From positions 620,001-684,000 of the forward strand of contig NZ_JALKAC010000002.1 of assembly GCF_024171645.1 (NCBI RefSeq): a DNA stretch of 64,000 nucleotides. The letters are read 5' to 3'. The number at the start of each line of letters is the position of its first letter. The stretch's first letter is position 1. The notes below the pieces were generated by a model. The model was not told where the DNA came from, searched no databases, and worked only from the letters and a program-made list of their open reading frames with translations. Position numbers and translations under genes: made by a program. The DNA is from Flavobacterium sp. HSC-32F16. Lineage in GTDB: Bacteria > Bacteroidota > Bacteroidia > Flavobacteriales > Flavobacteriaceae. Shown piece after piece: positions 16,184-24,249 of this stretch.

Positions 16184-17122
16184 TTAAAACTGATAAACGA
16201 CTTCTAATTTATAGTCTTTTAAAGAAACTTTTGCACGTTCTAAATCTTCAGTAAAACCAAGGATATAACCACCTCCTCCAGAACCGCAAAGTTTTAAATA
16301 ATAATCGTTTGTATCAATTCCGTGCTGCCAGATTCCGTGAAATTGTTCCGGGATCATTGGTTTAAAGTTATTTAAAACAACTTTAGAAAGTTTTTTAGTA
16401 TTGGTAAACAAAGACTTCATGTCGCCATGTAGAAAGTTTTCTACGCAGGCGTCAGTATATTTCACAAATTGGTTTTTAAGCATAGTACGGAAACCTTTGT
16501 CTTTTAGGTTTTCCATGAAAATATTAACCATTGGTGCCGTTTCTCCAACAATTCCAGAATCTAATAAAAATACAGCGCCTTTTCCGTCAAAACTTTGAGT
16601 CGGGATTCCTGTTGCTTCAATATTATCTTTAGAATTGATTAAAATTGGAATACTCAAATAGCTGTTTAATGGATCTAAACCAGAACTTTTTCCGTGGAAA
16701 AAACTCTCCATTTGAGAAAATATATTTTTTAACTGTAATAGTTTTTCGCGGGTTAAATTTTCTAAAACCGTGATTTTGTTTGTAGCATATTTATCATAAA
16801 TAGCTGCTACAAGTGCGCCACTGCTCCCAACGCCGTAGCCTTGCGGAATACTAGAATCGAAATACATTCCGGTTTCGACATCATTTTTAAGAGTTTCTAA
16901 ATCAAAAGTAACCAATTCCGGCTGCTGTGATTGTAAAACTTCCAGATAAGATGCAAAGCTTATTAAGCTTTTGTTTGATGCAATAGCTTCTGCTGAAGGT
17001 TCTTCAGACTTTTTTAAAGCACCGTTGTAAAAGTTATAAGGAATAGAAAGTCCTTTAGAGTCGCGAATAATTCCGTATTCTCCAAAGAGTAATATTTTTG
17101 AGTAAAATAATGGTCCTTTCAT
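16184..17122 (-). CDS. GHMP kinase, mevalonate kinase-like
   Basis: 312 residues. SKILLFGEYGII at about 8-19 is the first GHMP motif, PQGYGVGSSGAL at 93-104 is the phosphate-binding loop, and KLCGSGGGGYILGF near 280 is the third motif. Together with the mvaD gene 340 bp upstream, this suggests phosphorylation of mevalonate by ATP. In Bacteroidota the identity of the phosphomevalonate kinase is uncertain, and this protein or the GYDIA kinase at 56415 could fill either step. ATG start at 17120-17122. Confidence 0.85.
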   Translation of the reverse strand: MKGPLFYSKILLFGEYGIIRDSKGLSIPYNFYNGALKKSEEPSAEAIASNKSLISFASYLEVLQSQQPELVTFDLETLKNDVETGMYFDSSIPQGYGVGSSGALVAAIYDKYATNKITVLENLTREKLLQLKNIFSQMESFFHGKSSGLDPLNSYLSIPILINSKDNIEATGIPTQSFDGKGAVFLLDSGIVGETAPMVNIFMENLKDKGFRTMLKNQFVKYTDACVENFLHGDMKSLFTNTKKLSKVVLNNFKPMIPEQFHGIWQHGIDTNDYYLKLCGSGGGGYILGFTEDLERAKVSLKDYKLEVVYQF

Positions 17123-17147
17123 GATTTATTTTATGTCTTTCTTAATT

Positions 17148-17231
17148 TTATTTGGTTTTTGTCTGGTGTCGAAAATATTGTGAATCTAAATTTTTCTCTG
17201 CTGTTTTTGAAAAACTTACTTTAAGATCCAC
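17148..17231 (-). pseudogene. Truncated ParE/RelE-type toxin remnant
   Basis: A frame starting with GTG (17229-17231), overlapping the antitoxin stop as TAGTG, reads VDLKVSFSKTAEKNLDSQYF and stops after 27 codons. The opening strand and the KTAEKxL helix are typical of the first 20 residues of ParE/RelE family toxins, which are about 90-100 residues long. The remaining about 70 residues and all catalytic or DNA-gyrase-interacting regions are missing, so it cannot be active. Confidence 0.6.
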
Positions 17232-17428
17232 TATCTGTATTTTTTCATAACATCCTCATAGCTCGTAAACTCTCCTCTTTCAAATTCTAATTCACTTTGA
17301 GCTATATCCTCTTTTTGTTGATCAGTCAAATCATCCCACCAATCTTTTTTGTTCTTTCTAAGCAATGATTTCTGGATCATCTGTCTCTTTCAGCATATCG
17401 CTTCGCGTTTTTCTAGTTGAATGTCCAT
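17231..17428 (-). pseudogene. Frameshifted antitoxin remnant
   Basis: From the ATG at 17426-17428 the frame reads MDIQLEKREAI and then hits a stop. The next frame continues MLKETDDPEIIA and hits a stop, and the original frame resumes with KKDWWDDLTDQQKEDIAQSE and ends ...YEDVMKKYR. The pieces in order look like a small antitoxin of the kind paired with ParE/RelE toxins. Two compensating indels broke it. It lies directly upstream of the toxin remnant, between mvaD and mevalonate kinase. Confidence 0.65.
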
Positions 17429-17458
17429 AATCAATAATTTAACTAAAGATACGCAAAA

Positions 17459-18541
17459 TTATAATGCAATCGCGCCCTCTCCAATTTTGTCGCAAATGTA
17501 CTGACCATTCTGACAAAATACAACTAATTCGTCCTGAATAAATTGTAATACTTTTTCGCTAACGTTTTCGGGATAAAGAACATGCACATTTGCACCGGCA
17601 TCAAGTGTAAAACAAACCGGAATCTGGGTTTCTTGTCTGAATTTCCAAATTGCATTTATGATTTGCAGCGTGTTTGGTTTCATCAAAATAAAATACGGCA
17701 TCGATGTCATCATCATGGCATGCAGAGTCAAGGCTTCGCTTTCTACAACTTTGATGAATTCGTCTAAATTTCCGTTTTCGAAAATGGCAATTAATTTATC
17801 TAAATTTTCGTGTGCCTGAGCAAAACGTCTTTCGGCATACGGATGATTGTGCATTAAATCGTGCCCAACAGTACTTGAAACTTGTTTTTCGCCTTTGTCA
17901 ACCAATAAAATGGTATCTTGATACTTCTTGAAATTATCGTGAATTGTGTATGGAAATTCAACCCCAAATAAATCCGAACTTCCTTCAATATTCGCCTGAT
18001 TTCCCCAAACCACGACTTTACCTTTTACGCTTCGGCAGGCACTTCCTGAACCTAAGCGGGCAAGAAATGAAGCTTTTTGATAAAAGTATTCATCTGTCAT
18101 TTCTGGATTTAGCAATTTCTCCAAACTCATAAAATTCATTGCCAAAGCCGCCATTCCAGAAGCCGATGATGCTATTCCAGAACTGTGAGGAAATGTATTT
18201 TGTGTATCAATCGTAAAGTGGTACCCTTTTAAAAACGGCAGATAAACTTCAACCCTTTCTAAAAACTTCTGAATTTTTGGTTTGAAATCTTCTTTTGGTT
18301 TTCCTTCAAAAAGTAAATCAAAAGAAAAATTTTCTTGATTTTCTTTTTTCGAAAAAGCCAGTTTAGTGATTGTTTTACAATTGTTAAGCGTAAAACTTAC
18401 CGAAGGATTTGCCGGAATCTGATTGTCTTTTTTTCCCCAATATTTAACTAATGCAATATTGCTGGGAGCGCTCCACTCAAAGTTTCCGTTTTCGATGGTT
18501 GAAGTATATGGATTTGGAATAAAATCAGCTGCTGTAAACAT
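17459..18541 (-). CDS. mvaD: Diphosphomevalonate decarboxylase
   Basis: 360 residues. APSNIALVKYWGKKD at 25-39 is the signature of the decarboxylase branch of GHMP enzymes; the phosphate loop is PHSSGIASSASGMAALA at about 109-125. It uses ATP to convert mevalonate diphosphate to isopentenyl diphosphate. First gene of the isoprenoid set running to the UbiA gene at 14509, with its own promoter box at 18558-18565. Confidence 0.95.
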   Translation of the reverse strand: MFTAADFIPNPYTSTIENGNFEWSAPSNIALVKYWGKKDNQIPANPSVSFTLNNCKTITKLAFSKKENQENFSFDLLFEGKPKEDFKPKIQKFLERVEVYLPFLKGYHFTIDTQNTFPHSSGIASSASGMAALAMNFMSLEKLLNPEMTDEYFYQKASFLARLGSGSACRSVKGKVVVWGNQANIEGSSDLFGVEFPYTIHDNFKKYQDTILLVDKGEKQVSSTVGHDLMHNHPYAERRFAQAHENLDKLIAIFENGNLDEFIKVVESEALTLHAMMMTSMPYFILMKPNTLQIINAIWKFRQETQIPVCFTLDAGANVHVLYPENVSEKVLQFIQDELVVFCQNGQYICDKIGEGAIAL

Positions 18542-18557
18542 GAATTATAAATTTTGG

Positions 18558-18565
18558 CAAAGATA
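18558..18565 (-). promoter_or_regulatory. Putative -7 box of mvaD
   Basis: The minus strand reads TATCTTTG, an exact consensus match, 17 bp before the ATG. The ACCATATAAG element copy 2 begins 17 bp further upstream and would overlap the -33 area. Confidence 0.6.
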
Positions 18566-18581
18566 GTTTTTAAAATATTTC

Positions 18582-18648
18582 ACCATATAAGTTATATAAG
18601 AAATTATATGTAAGCTTTGCTAAAATGAACTTATATCACTTATATGGT
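18582..18648. repeat. ACCATATAAG inverted-repeat element, copy 2
   Basis: Arms identical to copy 1: ACCATATAAGTTATATAAG at 18582-18600 and CTTATATCACTTATATGGT at 18630-18648, with a shorter, unrelated centre. It lies between the divergent mvaD and TspO genes. Confidence 0.85.
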
Positions 18649-18692
18649 TTCCAAATATCTTTTGACTATTTTTGGATACAAAATTTGATAAA

Positions 18693-19169
18693 ATGAATAA
18701 GATCGTCAAAATCGTAATTGCTTTAATTATTTGTTTAGCAGTAGGATATTCTGCCAGTACAGTAACCAGACCCAGTGTAGAATCGTGGTATCCAACTATT
18801 GCAAAGCCTGTTTTTAATCCGCCAAATTGGATTTTTATGCCGGTTTGGACAATACTTTACATTTTTATGGCAATTGCAGCAGCATTAGTTTGGGACAAAA
18901 TAAAAGAACAAACCGAAAAGGTAAAAACAGCACTCCTCTTCTTTCTGATTCAATTAACACTCAATGCGATTTGGTCGTATTTATTCTTCGGATTAAAAAA
19001 TCCGCTTTTGGCTTTGATTGAAATTGTGCTTTTATGGCTGATGATTTATGAAACGTATTTAAAATTCACCAAAATCAATAAAATCTCAGGCTATTTATTA
19101 ATTCCGTATTTAGCTTGGGTTGGGTTTGCGACGGTTTTGAACGCCAGTATCTGGTGGCTGAATAAGTAA
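18693..19169 (+). CDS. TspO/MBR family protein
   Basis: 158 residues from the ATG at 18693 (the longer frame from 18672 would add seven residues, TKFDKMN-like, with no support). Five transmembrane helices and the Trp-rich conserved stretches SWYPTIAKPVFNPPNWIFMPVWTILY-like (positions about 27-52) and NAIWSYLFFGL are typical. TspO proteins bind porphyrins and cholesterol-like ligands; the role in this organism is not known. Convergent with the next gene. Confidence 0.92.
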   Translation: MNKIVKIVIALIICLAVGYSASTVTRPSVESWYPTIAKPVFNPPNWIFMPVWTILYIFMAIAAALVWDKIKEQTEKVKTALLFFLIQLTLNAIWSYLFFGLKNPLLALIEIVLLWLMIYETYLKFTKINKISGYLLIPYLAWVGFATVLNASIWWLNK

Positions 19170-19188
19170 AATTTAGTTTAAAGTTAAG

Positions 19189-19896
19189 CTATTTCAATTC
19201 CTGAAACTCTTTGTTTTTGGTATATAAAAAGTCCATTGTAGCCAAAACATTCGGGTGCTCTAAAAGGGTTTTCGATTTTGGATCGGCATCGCAGAACTCA
19301 AGGAAAAGTTCTTTTTGATCAGGATTAAGGTTTAAATTTTTAGTAAAAAAATCTGGAGGACAGTAGGCAGCGGCATGTTTTTTAAAACGATTGTCAACTT
19401 CGTATTTTTCTTTGGGATGTGAACTTCCTAAAGGTATATTCATGTTTGCAGAATATCTTATTCTGCCATCATTTACGCCAGTGTAACGAGTAAGATCGTT
19501 TGCAGTTTTGCGATTGTTTATCTCATTTACTTTTTCGGCATCAAACACTACTTTTTGAAATTTTATTGCTGTAATTACGACTTCATTAAGCTCTTCGGCT
19601 TTAGTAATCATATTAATCACAAGATTATTATTCTTTAAATTTTCGGATGTAAGTTTCAACCTTGTAAAGAAATAATCTTTAGAGAAAAAAAGTAAACTGT
19701 CTTGTTCTTTTGCCAGAATAGAGAATTCTCCGAGTTCATTTGTTCTCGTGCTGGTTTTAGCGGTTTTATTAATAACTTCAACTTTATTAAGAGGAATTTT
19801 GTTAGCGAGAACTTTTCCGTGAAGTAATTTTTCTGTTTGAGAAATAGAGAGCTGGTAAGTGAAAAAAGAAATCGTGGTAAGTAATTTTACTTTCAT
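19189..19896 (-). CDS. Carboxypeptidase-regulatory-like domain protein
   Basis: 235 residues with a signal peptide-like N-terminus (MKVKLLTTISFFTYQLSIS). Residues about 25-100 form a carboxypeptidase-regulatory-like beta-sandwich (LLHGKVLANKIPLNKVEVIN, then STRTNELGEFSILAKEQDSL) as in the N-terminal part of TonB receptors. The remainder, with CPPDFFTKNLNLNPDQKELF, is found in hypothetical flavobacterial proteins. Exported; function unknown. Confidence 0.7.
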   Translation of the reverse strand: MKVKLLTTISFFTYQLSISQTEKLLHGKVLANKIPLNKVEVINKTAKTSTRTNELGEFSILAKEQDSLLFFSKDYFFTRLKLTSENLKNNNLVINMITKAEELNEVVITAIKFQKVVFDAEKVNEINNRKTANDLTRYTGVNDGRIRYSANMNIPLGSSHPKEKYEVDNRFKKHAAAYCPPDFFTKNLNLNPDQKELFLEFCDADPKSKTLLEHPNVLATMDFLYTKNKEFQELK

Positions 19897-19969
19897 CTAA
19901 TGGTATTTAGTTGATTGTAAAATTATTAGAATACTCTTAATGAAAACTTACGGAATATGTAAATTCTTG

Positions 19970-20647
19970 TTAATAAAACAATCCTGATTTTTGGACGAAT
20001 TTTTCTAATTCACCATTATTACATAAAACAGGTCCGTGACCAAAACACAATATTTTAGGTTTTAATGATGCAAGTTTTACTATTGATTTTCTATTGGTTT
20101 CTTTGTCAGCCGTAAATAAATGAGGAGGTTCGTTTAGACCAACTTTTGTTGTCAATAAATTCATATTGGTTAGAACATCGCCCACAATTAAAACGCCGTC
20201 TTTTTCTCTGAAAAAAGATAAATGTCCGCTGGAATGTCCCGGCGTTTCAATAACAGTAAAGCCGCCAATTTGATCGCCTTCTTTTAAGGTTTCAGAAACT
20301 AGATGTCCTTTTCCTGCCCAAAATTGTTTTTGAAATTTGGATATAATATGATTTGAGTTTGGGTATTCTGTAACTACATTTCCGTTTTCGGAAAATTCTT
20401 TTTCGGGCTCACTGCACAAAAGAGGAATGTTCAAAGTTTCGCAGATTATTTTACTGCTTCCCTGATGATCAGCGTGAGCGTGCGTCAGCGCGTGTTTGGT
20501 TATGTTTTTGTCTTTTAAAGCTTTTAGAATTGTTCCGCTTGAACTGCGGATTCCGGCATCAATTAAAATATCTTCAATTACATAACAATTAATTGCATTT
20601 CGTGGAAATAACGAAATTTGGTAAACGTCTTTGGCAATATTTTTCAT
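19970..20647 (-). CDS. MBL-fold metallo-hydrolase
   Basis: 225 residues from the ATG at 20645-20647; a longer frame starts at 20692 but the fold begins at the later ATG. The metal motif HAHADH is at 56-61, and the other ligands are in ETPGHSSGHLS, VGDVL and GHGPVL. This is the metallo-beta-lactamase fold of the glyoxalase II-like hydrolases; the substrate is not evident. It closes a minus-strand run with the Crp-type regulator 60 bp upstream. Confidence 0.85.
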   Translation of the reverse strand: MKNIAKDVYQISLFPRNAINCYVIEDILIDAGIRSSSGTILKALKDKNITKHALTHAHADHQGSSKIICETLNIPLLCSEPEKEFSENGNVVTEYPNSNHIISKFQKQFWAGKGHLVSETLKEGDQIGGFTVIETPGHSSGHLSFFREKDGVLIVGDVLTNMNLLTTKVGLNEPPHLFTADKETNRKSIVKLASLKPKILCFGHGPVLCNNGELEKFVQKSGLFY

Positions 20648-20707
20648 CTTTTCAAATTTTATTTTGACAAAGATTTGAATTCCGTTTTTCAATTCACTTG
20701 ATAAATG

Positions 20708-21280
20708 TTAAGAAATATCTTGACGGATTCTGCTCAAAGATTCGGGTGTAATTCCGAGAAAGGAAGCGATATAAATTAATGGAGTTCGCTGAATTATTTT
20801 GGCTGGAGCCGATGTTAAAAAAGTCTGGTATTTTTCTTTGGCGGGAATCATTTGAAGTTTTAAAACGCGATCAGCCATGCAAAGATAATTTTGTTCAGCA
20901 AGAATTCTTCCAACCCGTTCCCAATTCGGAATCTCCGAATATAAATACTGCATCTTTTCAAAAGTAATCGAAAGTACTTCGCAATCTTCAATACATTGAA
21001 TATTTTCAAAAGAAACCGATTGATTTATAAAGCTGGAATACGAAGCAATAAAACAGTCATCGCAGCTTAAATAAGTCGTAATTTCTTTTCCATCTTTCAG
21101 GTAATAAACACGGGCTAAACCTTCAACAATAAAAAAGATTTTACTGCTGATTTTTCCCATTGAGGAAAGAAAATCTTTAGTTGTAAATTTTTCATATTCA
21201 AAACAAGAATCAATCTTTTCGATTTCATTTTCAGAAAACGAAGCGATTGATAGGATTTGTTTTTGTAATGAAGCATTCAT
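20708..21280 (-). CDS. Crp/Fnr-family transcriptional regulator
   Basis: 190 residues. A cyclic-nucleotide-binding beta-barrel spans about 20-115 (KISSKIFFIVEGLARVYYLK). The C-terminal helix-turn-helix is IYIASFLGITPESLSRIR. No iron-sulfur cysteine cluster of Fnr type is visible, and the effector is unknown. The gene starts 3 bp after the stop of the HAD phosphatase, which suggests cotranscription, so the MBL hydrolase next to it is a plausible target. Confidence 0.88.
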   Translation of the reverse strand: MNASLQKQILSIASFSENEIEKIDSCFEYEKFTTKDFLSSMGKISSKIFFIVEGLARVYYLKDGKEITTYLSCDDCFIASYSSFINQSVSFENIQCIEDCEVLSITFEKMQYLYSEIPNWERVGRILAEQNYLCMADRVLKLQMIPAKEKYQTFLTSAPAKIIQRTPLIYIASFLGITPESLSRIRQDIS

Positions 21281-21283
21281 GAT

Positions 21284-21931
21284 TTATAATATGGCAATTA
21301 ATTCTGAAGCATTGTTTATAACCACTTTTGCACCGCTGGCTTTTAGTTCTTCTTCGGTTCTGTAACCCCACGAAACGCCAATTGGAAACATATTAGCGTT
21401 TACGGCAGTTTTCATGTCAATATCAGAATCGCCTACAAAGAGAATTTCTTCGGGTTTTAAATTCCATTTTTTACTGATTTCCACAGCTTCAAACGGATTT
21501 GGTTTTTTTAATTCTTCTGTGCTTAAACCAACCGCTGTATCAAAAGAATTTGGAAATATTTCTGATGCTATTTTCTTAGTCAATTCATCGGCTTTATTCG
21601 AGAAAACAGCCATTTTGATGTTTTGCGAATTCAGGTTTTCCAACAATTCTAGAATACCTTCGTACGGTTTTGTTTTTACAGTACACATTTCACGATATTC
21701 GTTAACCATGCATTCAAAACAAATTTCAATCTGTTCGTCTGAATTATTTGTTTCAGGAAGTGCTTTGCTGACTAGATTTCGCAAACCGCTTCCAATAAAA
21801 TATTGATACGTTTCGTAAGTATGAGTTGGATAATTTAGACCTTTCAGCACAATGTTCATTGCATCTGAGATATCTTCTAACGAGTTTACTAATGTTCCGT
21901 CTAAATCAAAAATAATTCCTTTAAATTTCAT
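21284..21931 (-). CDS. HAD-family phosphatase (phosphoglycolate phosphatase-like)
   Basis: 215 residues. FDLDGTLVNS holds the nucleophile D9 and D11, VFSNKAD the motif II Ser/Thr region, KKPNPF the Lys of motif III and FVGDSDIDM the motif IV acids. The four-helix cap lies at about 16-85. It is close to Gph-type phosphatases, but the substrate cannot be fixed from sequence. It lies 4 bp downstream of the flavoprotein gene. Confidence 0.87.
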   Translation of the reverse strand: MKFKGIIFDLDGTLVNSLEDISDAMNIVLKGLNYPTHTYETYQYFIGSGLRNLVSKALPETNNSDEQIEICFECMVNEYREMCTVKTKPYEGILELLENLNSQNIKMAVFSNKADELTKKIASEIFPNSFDTAVGLSTEELKKPNPFEAVEISKKWNLKPEEILFVGDSDIDMKTAVNANMFPIGVSWGYRTEEELKASGAKVVINNASELIAIL

Positions 21932-21935
21932 TCTA

Positions 21936-23144
21936 TTAAATATTATTGGCTAAAATAAACCCGCTTGTCCAGGCATTTTGAAAATTAAAACCTCCAGTTA
22001 TCGCATCGATATTTACAATTTCGCCCGCAAAATAAAGGTTTTCATGAATTTTACTTTGCATCGTTTTGAAGTTGATTTCTTTTAAATCAATTCCGCCAGC
22101 CGTTACAAATTCTTCTTTAAAAGTACTTTTTCCGTTGACTTTAAATTCGGCTTTTGTTAATTGTGAAGTCAGATTTTGCAATTGATTTTTAGATAAATCT
22201 GCCCATTTGGTCTCCGTTTCAATTCCTGAAGCTAAAACCAAACTTTCCCATAAACGGTTCGGAAAGTCGAAAGGAGATTTTTTAGAAACTGCTTTTTTAG
22301 CATGTTCTTGTTTTAAGTCTTTCAGAATTTTCTCGGCATCTTCAAAATCAACGTCATTTAGCCAATTGACAAAAATGGTAAACTGATAATTTTTATCGTG
22401 TAAAATGCGTGCGCCCCAAGCCGAAAGTTTTAGAATAGCTGGACCGCTCATTCCACAATGTGTAATTAATAAAGGTCCTGTCGATTCTAATTTGGTATCT
22501 TTTACATTAACGGTAACTTTTGCGGCAACGCCTGGTAATTCCTTAATTCGAGAATCTTTTATATTGAAAGTAAATAGGGAAGGAACGGGGCTCACAATGG
22601 CGTGGCCATGTTCCTGAAGCATTTCCCATATTTTTGGATTGCTTCCTGTTGCCATTACTAATTTTTCGGCAGCGAAATTGTCACTTTGGGTATCAATTTT
22701 CCAGTGATTTTCTTTTTTGAAAATCGATTGTACGCTTTGTCCTGTCAATACTTTTATGCCTAATTTTTCGGTTGCTTTTAAAAAACAATCAATTATGGTT
22801 TGTGATGAATTAGAAACGGGAAACATTCTTCCATCTTCTTCGATTTTTAATTCTACACCGTGTTTTTGGAACCATTCGATTGTATCTCCAGAACAAAATT
22901 GATGGAAAGGTCCGCGAAGTTCTTTTTCGCCGCGAGGATAAAATTTAACCAATTCGTTGGGTTCAAAACAAGCGTGTGTAACGTTGCATCGTCCGCCGCC
23001 AGAAACGCGGACTTTAGAAAGGACTTCTTTTCCTCTTTCTAAAATGGCAATTTTAAGTTTCGGATTTTTCTCTGCAATATTAATTGCTGTGAAAAAACCT
23101 GCCGCGCCTCCGCCAACGATTATTATGTCGAAATTTTTGATCAT
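21936..23144 (-). CDS. HI0933/YhiN-family flavoprotein
   Basis: 402 residues from the ATG at 23142-23144. The longer frame from 23243 begins inside an intergenic repeat and its first 33 residues are repeat translation, so I reject it. The FAD-binding IIIVGGGAAGFF motif starts at residue 8, and VSGGGRCNVTHA and the C-terminal GEIVNIDAITGGFNFQNAWTSG motif are diagnostic of the YhiN/HI0933 family of putative NAD(P)/FAD oxidoreductases. The reaction is not established. Part of the run down to the MBL hydrolase. Confidence 0.92.
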   Translation of the reverse strand: MIKNFDIIIVGGGAAGFFTAINIAEKNPKLKIAILERGKEVLSKVRVSGGGRCNVTHACFEPNELVKFYPRGEKELRGPFHQFCSGDTIEWFQKHGVELKIEEDGRMFPVSNSSQTIIDCFLKATEKLGIKVLTGQSVQSIFKKENHWKIDTQSDNFAAEKLVMATGSNPKIWEMLQEHGHAIVSPVPSLFTFNIKDSRIKELPGVAAKVTVNVKDTKLESTGPLLITHCGMSGPAILKLSAWGARILHDKNYQFTIFVNWLNDVDFEDAEKILKDLKQEHAKKAVSKKSPFDFPNRLWESLVLASGIETETKWADLSKNQLQNLTSQLTKAEFKVNGKSTFKEEFVTAGGIDLKEINFKTMQSKIHENLYFAGEIVNIDAITGGFNFQNAWTSGFILANNI

Positions 23145-23154
23145 ATTTTTTTGG

Positions 23155-23309
23155 GTTGCCACGAATGGCACTAATTTTTTTTGCCACAGATTATACAGAT
23201 TAAAAGGATTTTTTCTTTCGCCACGAATTTCACTAATTTCCACGAATTATTTTATGATGCTAAAATTTGTGTCAATTCGTGTAATTCGTGGCAAACAAAT
23301 CTGTGGCTA
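23155..23309. repeat. Composite repeat (ACGAATT and CACAGATT families, part nested)
   Basis: GTTGCCACGAATGGCACTAAT opens the element, followed by GCCACAGATTATACAGATT, CGCCACGAATTTCACTAATT, then GTGTCAATTCGTGTAATTCG and AATCTGTGGC. The CACAGATT pair encloses an ACGAATT pair; an extra ACGAATGGC stretch lies outside. It fills the space between the glycerophosphodiesterase stop (23312) and the flavoprotein start. Confidence 0.75.
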
Positions 23310-23311
23310 TT

Positions 23312-23989
23312 TTATATTTTGTCTGGATTATCAGAGATAATTCCGTTTACGTTGTAACTTTTTACTTTTTCAATGTCTTCTTCTGAATTTACCGTCCAGG
23401 GTAAAACTAAGAATCCTTTTTCCTGAATTTCCTTTACATTTTCTTCATTCAATAAATTAAAATCAGGATGAATTGCTTTTGCTTTTATAGTTTCGGCGAA
23501 AGCCAGAGCGGTATCAAGGTTTTCTTCTGTTAAAACACCAATTGGAATATTTGGATTTAAAATTGAAGTCTCTTCCAGCATATTCCAATCGAAACTTGAA
23601 ATGATGAAATGATTGTAATTCCAGTTTTTTTCTGAAATATATTCCTCAATTAACGTCACAACTTTACTTGGAGTTTCTAAACCTTTTAATTCGATATTGA
23701 TCAGGCATTTTTTGTCGACCAAATCAAAAACTTCGTTTAAAGTTGGGATTTGATATTTTTCATCAATCAAAAACGATTTTAATTCAGCTAAAGAAAAATC
23801 ATTTACAAGACCTTTTCCGTTAGTTGTTCTGTCTATCGTTTCGTCGTGAATTACGATGATATGTTTGTCAGCGCTTAAGTGAACATCAAGTTCAATTCCG
23901 TCTGAATTTAGATCTAAGGCTTTTTGGAAAGCTTGAAGTGTATTTTCAGGTTCGTAGGCTTTGGCACCTCGATGTGCAATCTTGAGCAT
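23312..23989 (-). CDS. Glycerophosphodiester phosphodiesterase
   Basis: 225 residues from the ATG at 23987-23989; the frame from 24040 is rejected because its first 17 residues translate the repeat. IAHRGAKAYEPENT (H6, R7, E14) and ELDVHLSADKHIIVIHDETI hold the catalytic His and metal ligands of the GDPD TIM barrel. It hydrolyses deacylated glycerophosphodiesters to glycerol-3-phosphate and an alcohol. No signal peptide, so probably cytoplasmic. Confidence 0.9.
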   Translation of the reverse strand: MLKIAHRGAKAYEPENTLQAFQKALDLNSDGIELDVHLSADKHIIVIHDETIDRTTNGKGLVNDFSLAELKSFLIDEKYQIPTLNEVFDLVDKKCLINIELKGLETPSKVVTLIEEYISEKNWNYNHFIISSFDWNMLEETSILNPNIPIGVLTEENLDTALAFAETIKAKAIHPDFNLLNEENVKEIQEKGFLVLPWTVNSEEDIEKVKSYNVNGIISDNPDKI

Positions 23990-24001
23990 CTGTTGTTTGT
24001 T

Positions 24002-24249
24002 TAACCGCAAAGGTCGCAAAGTTTTACGCAAAGGTTGCAAGGATTATAAAAAAAGTTAGCCACAGATTATGAGGATTAAAAAGATTTTTTCTTTCGCAAC
24101 GAATTGCACGAATTTTCACAAATTTAAATATGATAAAATAATTCGTGAAAATTCGTGTAATTTGTGGCAAACAAATCTGTGTTAATCCTTTAATCTGTGG
24201 CTAAAAACCTTTGCGAACCTCGCGTAAAACTTTGCGCTCTTTGCGGTTA
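24002..24249. repeat. Three-layer nested inverted repeat
   Basis: Layer one is TAACCGCAAAG (24002-24012) against CTTTGCGGTTA (24239-24249), with GCAAAG-type phrases following inward. Layer two is TTAGCCACAGATTAT against AATCTGTGGCTAA. Layer three is ACGAATTGCACGAATTTTCA against AATTCGTGAAAATTCGTGTA. The right end contains the stop codon of the GH13 lipoprotein gene. Confidence 0.85.

Noticed and set aside
21936..23243. Long version of the flavoprotein starting at 23243
   Set aside because: The first 33 residues are the translation of the ACGAATT/CACAGATT repeat; the FAD motif begins right after the ATG at 23144.
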